Source: JBHIYN01 sp041984235
Lineage (GTDB): Bacteria > Pseudomonadota > Gammaproteobacteria > Ga0077536
Assembly (NCBI GenBank): GCA_041984235.1
Contig: JBHIYN010000002.1
Location: 339,761-403,760 of the forward strand
Reading direction: 5' to 3'
Length of the DNA stretch: 64,000 nt
Under the pieces are notes generated by a model. That model was not told where the DNA came from, did no database searches, and worked only from the letters and a program-made list of their open reading frames with translations. Below are positions 59,882 through 64,000 of this stretch, piece after piece. The first letter of the stretch is position 1. Each line of letters begins with the position of its first letter. Both the position numbers and the translations under genes were made by a program.

Positions 59882-60061
59882 AAGGCCGTCGATTTCGGAG
59901 CCGACGTCACCGGCAAGCATAGGAAGGTCGCTATCACCGCATGCATGCGCCGCATGCTCACCATCCTCGATGCGACGGTCAGAGACAACAAGCCGTGGAA
60001 CGAAAACGATGCCTGGTGGGTTGACGGGGCATCACCGTCGCTTGCTAGATTTCCTCATTGA
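59882..60061 (+). pseudogene. IS110-family transposase C-terminal remnant
   Basis: The plus-strand frame reads 'KHRKVAITACMRRMLTILDA' then 'DNKPWNEND', the conserved C-terminal stretch of IS110/IS116/IS902 transposases. Only about 40 residues match; the rest was lost to the left, where the IS3 element begins. The frame overlaps the 3' end of the acetyltransferase on the other strand. Confidence 0.65.
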
Positions 60062-60473
60062 ATTCGAGCTCGTGATACGGGCCTTCTGCGCCACTGCCTT
60101 CACCGACTATTCTCCACCTGTGCGAAAGATAGAAGTGAAAGGCCGCATGGTTTTCTTTCGAGCATTTGAGTCGCGCCGGACGTCCAATATGCGCGAGGCA
60201 ATGTCGAAGCAGGGCGGAGCCATAGCCTTTACCGACAGTTTCAGGCGCAACGAATAGGTTATGGATAAAGTGCTTCGGCATCCAGACGGATACAAAGCCC
60301 ATTAGTTGCTTCCTATCTTCCGCGACCCAGATCGCCTCACCTCTCGTCGCTGAATCGAAGTCTTCGATATTGAATCGGGATGTATCCGTCCAAAAGAAGT
60401 ACTTCGTACGCGAACGGTAGTAGATTTCGCGGAGCGCGGGGACATCTACCTCTTCTGCCGATCGAATGCGCAC
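60045..60473 (-). CDS. GNAT family N-acetyltransferase (integron cassette gene)
   Basis: The protein begins 'MRIRSAEEVDVPALREIYY' and has the acetyl-CoA loop 'LFVAPETVGKGYGSALLRHC'. Start is GTG at 60473, 16 bp inside the cassette from the R' box of attC B, a typical cassette layout. GC content is visibly below that of the chromosome. Such cassette acetyltransferases are common; the substrate is unknown. The downstream attC is missing, replaced by IS remnants. 142 aa. Confidence 0.85.
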   Translation of the reverse strand: MRIRSAEEVDVPALREIYYRSRTKYFFWTDTSRFNIEDFDSATRGEAIWVAEDRKQLMGFVSVWMPKHFIHNLFVAPETVGKGYGSALLRHCLAHIGRPARLKCSKENHAAFHFYLSHRWRIVGEGSGAEGPYHELEFNEEI

Positions 60474-60489
60474 AGGGATCTGTAAGGCA

Positions 60490-60599
60490 ATCTAACGCCC
60501 GGATAACCTGCGTGTTACAGCCCGCTTCCTTGCAGCGAAAATGCGAAGCTGCTGAAAAGAAGCGGGCTGTAACACGCCAGGTTGATCCGCTTGTTAGGC
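60490..60599 (-). other. attC site B
   Basis: Minus-strand reading: R'' GCCTAAC (60593-60599), spacer, CGGATCAACC (L'' with extra base), a 19-bp perfect inner stem GCGTGTTACAGCCCGCTTC, then GGTTATCC and R' GTTAGAT (60490-60496). R' fits GTTRRRY exactly. Length 110 bp. This is the clearest attC in the window and fixes the array orientation as minus. Confidence 0.88.
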
Positions 60600-60607
60600 G
60601 GCGCCAT

Positions 60608-60639
60608 AATGTGTATGTATTAATGATATGATACACATT
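60608..60639 (+). promoter_or_regulatory. Operator/promoter of vapBC
   Basis: AATGTGTAT (60608-60616) and ATACACATT (60631-60639) are a perfect 9-bp inverted repeat with centre spacing typical of VapB operators. TATGAT within it is a plausible -10. It directly precedes vapB, consistent with autoregulation by the VapBC complex and with a cassette that carries its own promoter. Confidence 0.7.
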
Positions 60640-60644
60640 TGGCG

Positions 60645-60839
60645 ATGAGAACAAACATTGTTATTGACGACAAGCTTATGTCCGACGCGCTTAAAGCTAC
60701 GGGCGCGAAATCTAAGCGCGAAGCGGTTGAAATGGGGTTACGGGCTTTAGTTCGACTCAAAGAACAGCAAAAACTCCGTGGTGTCCGTGGAAAGCTTCGA
60801 TGGGACGGTGATTTGGATGAGATGAGAACTGACCGGTGA
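60645..60839 (+). CDS. vapB: VapB-type antitoxin
   Basis: The 64-aa protein 'MRTNIVIDDKLMSDALKATG' with 'SKREAVEMGLRALVRL' is a ribbon-helix-helix VapB antitoxin; the C-terminus 'RWDGDLDEMR' would wrap the toxin. Start ATG 60645 (a TTG at 60639 is less likely). Its stop overlaps the GTG start of vapC. It is transcribed opposite to the cassette orientation. Confidence 0.88.
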   Translation: MRTNIVIDDKLMSDALKATGAKSKREAVEMGLRALVRLKEQQKLRGVRGKLRWDGDLDEMRTDR

Positions 60840-61234
60840 TCGTGGTCGATTCCAGTGTTTGGATTGATTACTTCAACGGTGAAGAGGGTGTCCATACCGA
60901 GTATCTCGATAAGCAGCTTGGTATCGAACCGGTCGCAATCGGTGATCTGATGCTTACCGAGGTGTTGCAGGGTTTCCGGGGCGACAGTGACTTTAAGAAA
61001 GCGAAATCCCTGTTGCTTGAGCTTTCAGTGCTACAGATCGTTGATAAACGCTTGGCGATTAAGGCGGCCGAGAATTACCGTACGCTCCGTGCCAGGGGTA
61101 TTACTGTGCGGAAAACAGTCGACACATGGATTGCGACTTTCTGTATTGAGCATAATCACCCGCTGCTGTTTTCGGACCGGGATTTCGAGCCCTTCGTGAA
61201 GCACATGACGTTGAAGTCGGCTCTAGCCACCTAA
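60836..61234 (+). CDS. vapC: VapC-type PIN-domain ribonuclease toxin
   Basis: This 132-aa PIN domain has 'VDSSVWIDYFNG' (first Asp), 'LMLTEVLQGFRG' (Glu), 'KTVDTWIATFCIEHNHPLLF' (Asp) and 'SDRDFEPF' (final Asp). VapC toxins cut tRNA or rRNA; the target here is unknown. Start is GTG at 60836. Its TAA stop lies inside the R' box of attC C. Confidence 0.9.
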   Translation: MIVVDSSVWIDYFNGEEGVHTEYLDKQLGIEPVAIGDLMLTEVLQGFRGDSDFKKAKSLLLELSVLQIVDKRLAIKAAENYRTLRARGITVRKTVDTWIATFCIEHNHPLLFSDRDFEPFVKHMTLKSALAT

Positions 61235-61338
61235 CGCTCGGATAACCTGCGTGTTACAGCGCGCTTCTCGGAAGCGAAAATGCGAAGCCGCTGGAGGGCA
61301 ACGCGCTGTAGCACGTCAGGTTGACCCGCTGGTTCGGT
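61229..61338 (-). other. attC site C
   Basis: Minus-strand reading ends in a perfect R' GTTAGGT (61229-61235). The R'' side is ACCGAAC (61332-61338, one mismatch). Inner arms GGTTATCC / CGGGTCAACC and the GCGTGTTACAGCGCGCTTC-type stem match site B; length is also 110 bp. Confidence 0.85.
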
Positions 61339-61339
61339 T

Positions 61340-61630
61340 TCATCTTCTGTTTCGCCAGTATTCTGGCTCACGATGAAGATTGGCGACAGCAACAATCTAT
61401 ATTTCGCCGCTTTCCACATGGTAGATAAAACCGTACTTGACTCCACGAGTTCGGCACCGTCGCAGATCGCTCCTATTCGGAGCCCACGGTTTAGGATGCC
61501 GTTGTATATGGTCAACCGCAGACCGGATTTCGACCAGGAACTCCGCGCCCAGCCCGTCCCGCTGATCGTTAAGATAGTCAATAGCCTCGCGAAGCTCGTC
61601 GCGCGCGGGGCGGAGGAACCGAACCCTCAA
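61340..61630 (-). pseudogene. RelE/ParE-type toxin with premature TAG
   Basis: The frame from a TTG at 61630 reads 'RVRFLRPARDELREAIDYLN' and 'VKYGFIYHVESGEI', then a TAG at 61397-61399, then continues in frame 'IVAVANLHREPEYWRN' to a TGA at 61340. The post-stop part is the normal C-terminus of ParE/RelE toxins, where a Leu usually stands at the stop position (TTG to TAG fits). The toxin is therefore probably truncated and inactive. Paired with the antitoxin directly upstream. Confidence 0.8.
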
Positions 61631-61673
61631 GTTCGGCGCAGTTCGGCAAATACTTGTTCCGGAGCATAAGGTT

Positions 61674-61847
61674 CTACTCACCGGCTTTAAAAGCTCGCAG
61701 CCGATCTTCTGCTTCATCGGCCCATTTTTTATTGATGGCGGAGTCCGGCTGGTCCAGGCTGTTCACTAGCTCGTCGATCAAACCGACTCGTTCGTTCGGC
61801 GATAAGGCAAGAGCTTGCCGGAAGAGTTTTTCTGCGGTTCCGGCCAT
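61674..61847 (-). CDS. Addiction-module antitoxin
   Basis: This 57-aa helical protein, 'LALSPNERVGLIDELVNSLD' and 'WADEAEDRLRAFKAGE', matches the putative addiction module component family that partners RelE/ParE toxins. ATG 61847. It lies within a cassette, 56 bp inside from the R' box of attC D, and precedes the inactivated toxin. Confidence 0.85.
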   Translation of the reverse strand: MAGTAEKLFRQALALSPNERVGLIDELVNSLDQPDSAINKKWADEAEDRLRAFKAGE

Positions 61848-61902
61848 CGTGGAGTTACCGACTTTGAAGGCTCTGCAACGTATAGAACGACCGCACACTG
61901 AA

Positions 61903-61994
61903 ACCTTACGCTTCGGTGAGCGGCACTTGACGGCGGCCGACCGGAGCGGCAGCGAAGGGCGCGGTCAAGCGTCCGGGTTGATCGCATTATGAGG
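61903..61994 (-). other. attC-like site D
   Basis: Minus-strand reading: GATCAACCCGGACGCTTGAC ... GTCAAGTGCCGCTC, then GCGTAAGGT (R' with one mismatch). The loop GCTGCCGCTCCGGTCGGCCG is shared with sites A and E. The R'' side (CTCATAATG) is degenerate. Confidence 0.7.
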
Positions 61995-62015
61995 TTTGCG
62001 TATCACCGTTTGCGG

Positions 62016-62501
62016 CTAGTTGACCATGATCGGAATAAACACTTCTTTAGGTGAAGACCCGATGCCGTATGAAGCCGGGCCGGACACTACGGTTCCGGAT
62101 TGATCTTCGATCCAGAAATTGACTTTCGCACCGTCTATCTCACCTCTTACTTTGTATGCAGTAGATCTCTCCACGCTAAGTTCAAGCTCTCCGAATGACT
62201 GGCATGGACAAGGATCGGACAGGGAGCGATTGAATTCGCTAAACACGACGAGTTTACGTATCCCTTCGGCCAACTCGATCTTCTTAGTATCGACACTACT
62301 AAGAATATAGGAAACCGTTTTCCCGTCGACGCTCACTACCCGAAAATCCTCCCAGTCGTATATGCCCCGCCTTTCTACGTGGCCAACAATGAAGGAAGGA
62401 GCGCCAACCTCACCGGAGTGTCGTACCGGCGGACTCGTCGAAGCGCATCCTGCAAGGGCGGCCGCGAAGGTTATGATCAGTCGTGCTTTCAGAAGGATCA
62501 T
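62016..62501 (-). CDS. Hypothetical lipoprotein (integron cassette gene)
   Basis: The 161-aa protein has a signal peptide with lipobox 'AAALAGCAST' and a beta-rich mature part ('EDFRVVSVDGKTVSYILSSV'). No family is recognised. The ATG at 62501 is 15 bp from the R' box of attC E, and attC D follows its stop, so it is a complete cassette. GC content is low for the genome. Confidence 0.75.
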   Translation of the reverse strand: MILLKARLIITFAAALAGCASTSPPVRHSGEVGAPSFIVGHVERRGIYDWEDFRVVSVDGKTVSYILSSVDTKKIELAEGIRKLVVFSEFNRSLSDPCPCQSFGELELSVERSTAYKVRGEIDGAKVNFWIEDQSGTVVSGPASYGIGSSPKEVFIPIMVN

Positions 62502-62626
62502 CGGTGCTCTCGCAAACCTAACGCGAAGCTGAGCGGCGCTTGACAGCGGCGGCCGACCGGAGCGGCAGCGAAGGGAAAGCCGCGGTCAACGCGGGGAGTT
62601 CCTACGAAAAAGTGGACACCGTTTGG

Positions 62627-63436
62627 TTAGGCGCATGCCTGCTCGAACTCCATCGGTGAGCGGTAACCCAGCGACGAGTGTAGTCTCACCCGATTGTAGA
62701 AGTCGATGTACGAGCGCACCGCCTCCCGCGGCTGCTGGTCACTCGTGAACACCCGGCGATGGTACATGTCCGATTTCATCGTCTTGTTCCATGACTCCAT
62801 GTGCGCGTTGTCGGTCATCCGTCGACGCCGATTCATGCTCGGCAGCAGCAGGGCCGTAGTCAACGCACCCTGAAACCGGCTACCGACGTACTCAGAGCCC
62901 CGATCCGTATGAACGAGGGTGCCAGGGGCCGGGCGTCTCAGCTTCAGCGCCTGTTTCAAGGCCCGGAGCGTCAGGGTGGTCGATTTCTCCGCTCCCAGCG
63001 ACCAGCCCAGCACCCGGCGAGAATAGCGATCCATCACCACCGACAGGTAACGCCACGCATCGTTGACCTTCAGATAGGTCACGTCCGACACCCACACCTG
63101 GTCGGGTTTCGTCACCATCATCGTGTGAATCCGGTTACCAATCACCCCAAAGAAACGGTCGAGTCCCGGTGTGCGACGGTACTGGTCGGCCGAGCAGCCC
63201 CGAATGCCGTTTTCCCGCATCAAACGCTCGATTCGACGCCGTCCCACACGACGCCCCTGTCGCACCAACGCCTCGTGAATGCGCGGACTGCCGTAGGTCT
63301 GAAGGCCCTCCTTGTGCGCCTCCTTAATCTCCTCCAGCAGCATTTCGTCCTCGAGTGAGCGTTGGCTCCGCGGGCGTTTCCGCCAGGCGTAGAAACCACT
63401 CGGGCTGACGCCGTAGAGCGCGCACATCGTGGTCAC
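62627..63436 (-). CDS. IS3-family transposase OrfB (integrase-like)
   Basis: The catalytic core has 'WVSDVTYLKVND' (Asp), 'LVHTDRGSEYVG' (Asp) and 'MTDNAHMESWNKTMKSDMYH' (Glu), so the DDE triad is intact. The homology continues upstream of the first possible start (GTG 63436) to the orfA end, as expected for an OrfAB fusion. An A8 tract at 63511-63518 (minus strand) lies at the junction and may cause frameshifting or slippage. Confidence 0.9.
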   Translation of the reverse strand: MTTMCALYGVSPSGFYAWRKRPRSQRSLEDEMLLEEIKEAHKEGLQTYGSPRIHEALVRQGRRVGRRRIERLMRENGIRGCSADQYRRTPGLDRFFGVIGNRIHTMMVTKPDQVWVSDVTYLKVNDAWRYLSVVMDRYSRRVLGWSLGAEKSTTLTLRALKQALKLRRPAPGTLVHTDRGSEYVGSRFQGALTTALLLPSMNRRRRMTDNAHMESWNKTMKSDMYHRRVFTSDQQPREAVRSYIDFYNRVRLHSSLGYRSPMEFEQACA

Positions 63437-63516
63437 TTTGAAGCCTTCTCCGGCCTGGTGGTCGATGAAGGCGAAGACATCGCTTTTCGTTTGGAAGTGA
63501 ACTCGATCGCTTTTTT

Positions 63517-63801
63517 TTAAAGCTCGTGCTCGACCTTCAGGCGCTCGTAGTCCTTCTTGACCTTGCGCAGCGCCTTCAGCTCAGCGGCTACTTCTTTGTC
63601 GATTTCTGCACCCTTTCCCATGATTAATCCCTCGCGCACCTGTTTGCGCCAACGAGACAACATGAAGGGGGGGATGTAAAGCGACTCGGCGACGTCCTGC
63701 ACGGCGACGCCCGGCAAGTCACTCAGCCGCACCGCCGTCGCTTTGAATTCGTCGCTGTATCGATAGGTCGTTCTCGGGCCTGGTTTTGGCATCTTGAACA
63801 C
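63517..63801 (-). CDS. IS3-family transposase OrfA
   Basis: The 94-aa protein has 'YSDEFKATAVRLSDLPGVAV' and 'PPFMLSRWRKQVREG', a helix-turn-helix of the IS3 OrfA type, and a C-terminal coiled coil 'VKKDYERLKVEHEL'. The stop falls directly before the A8 tract. Confidence 0.88.
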   Translation of the reverse strand: MFKMPKPGPRTTYRYSDEFKATAVRLSDLPGVAVQDVAESLYIPPFMLSRWRKQVREGLIMGKGAEIDKEVAAELKALRKVKKDYERLKVEHEL

Positions 63802-63972
63802 TCCTGAATCGTTAGTTCAGGGTGTCCACTAAACCGTAGGAACTATCGCGTCCGTTCCACCGACTTGTTAGGCGGCGCGGATTCTAGAGGTAAGTGCAAC
63901 GTTCGATTCTCCTAAGGGAGATGAGCTGGAATACTCAGTCGTTCCTTAATCCTGGCAGAAAAGGGAATGAGC

Positions 63973-64000
63973 ATGAGATATACCCAGCTCACCTCTGAAG
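63973..64000 (+). CDS. IS30-like transposase, first codons only
   Basis: At the window edge an ATG begins 'MRYTQLTSE', the usual N-terminus of IS30-family transposases. Upstream, 'ATTCTAGAGGTAAGTGCAAC' (from ~63889) looks like an IS30-type terminal repeat. Only nine residues are visible, so this is tentative. Confidence 0.45.

Larger units (their letters stand above)
58905..59885 (-). mobile_element. Degenerate IS3-family element
   Basis: The orfA and orfB remnants (below) are bounded by weak inverted ends (ACCGGACTTTGG near 58914, CCACTTTAGTCCAGGTC near 59862). Exact ends and target duplication cannot be fixed by eye. It is inserted between an older IS3 fragment on the left and an IS110 remnant on the right. 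Confidence 0.6.
62597..63844 (-). mobile_element. IS3-family insertion sequence, apparently complete
   Basis: Terminal inverted repeats AGTTCCTACG-nnnn-AGTGGACACC are visible at both ends. The ~1.25-kb element encodes orfA and orfB with the DDE triad intact. No obvious target duplication is seen by eye. It interrupts attC E. Confidence 0.82.
62516..63873 (-). other. attC site E, split by an IS3 element
   Basis: R' GTTAGGT (62516-62522, perfect) with CAAGCGCCGCTC and the shared loop lies on the left. R'' GCCTAAC (63867-63873, perfect) with AAGTCGGTGGAACGGACGCG lies on the right. Between them sits the IS at 62597-63844. With the IS removed the two halves make one attC of ~110 bp. Confidence 0.8.

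Overview
The window is a chromosome segment from a GC-rich gammaproteobacterium. It carries the ruvCAB-ybgC-tolQRAB-pal-cpoB run, holA-lptE-leuS, bepA, typA, hemF and an oxygen-dependent Rieske enzyme. The genus cannot be read from the sequence. A membrane pyrophosphatase and a pyrophosphate-type phosphofructokinase lie close together, which recalls methanotrophs and autotrophic gammaproteobacteria.

Layout. 0-14.5 kb: a lytic transglycosylase (+, partial), then a long minus-strand run read from high to low coordinates: FmdB-like zinc ribbon, aspS, nadA, yebC, ruvC, ruvA, ruvB, ybgC, tolQ, (repeat insertion), tolR, tolA, tolB, pal, cpoB, queE, queC. 14.6-18 kb: tRNA-Lys(UUU), a PKHD dioxygenase and hppA. 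18-21.6 kb: a small membrane protein, bepA and a PPi-type PFK. 21.6-29.8 kb: minus-strand maf, rlmH, rsfS, nadD, proA, holA, lptE, leuS and a ComEA-like protein. 30-43 kb: a phosphate/polyphosphate block of phoBR (+), phoU-pstB-pstA-pstC (minus), a methyltransferase, ppk1 (+) and ppx (minus), with Pho-box-like sites before phoB and pstC. No pstS is in the window. 42.9-57 kb: rhodanese, typA-dtd, alpha/beta hydrolase, flavodoxin, Rieske oxygenase, hemF, hisBH and small accessory genes.

From about 57.2 kb to the right end, base composition drops and the region looks like part of a chromosomal integron cassette array. Several attC-like sites are visible, all oriented on the minus strand. They separate a HEPN-motif protein, a VPxP-CTERM-type secreted protein, an acetyltransferase, a VapBC pair, a second toxin-antitoxin pair whose toxin has a nonsense codon, and a lipoprotein. 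IS3-family elements (one intact, inserted into an attC; one deleted; one fragment), an IS110 remnant and an apparent IS30 start are mixed in. The integrase gene is not in the window and would be expected to the right.

The core chromosome also carries unusual non-coding repeats, often placed exactly at gene 3' ends. There are two perfect palindromes of 73-78 bp that share outer arms but have unrelated inner arms, a 203-bp tandem triplicate, and a 150-bp tandem array whose small hairpin shows compensatory base changes. Related copies lie in the tolQ-tolR and phoU-pstB gaps.
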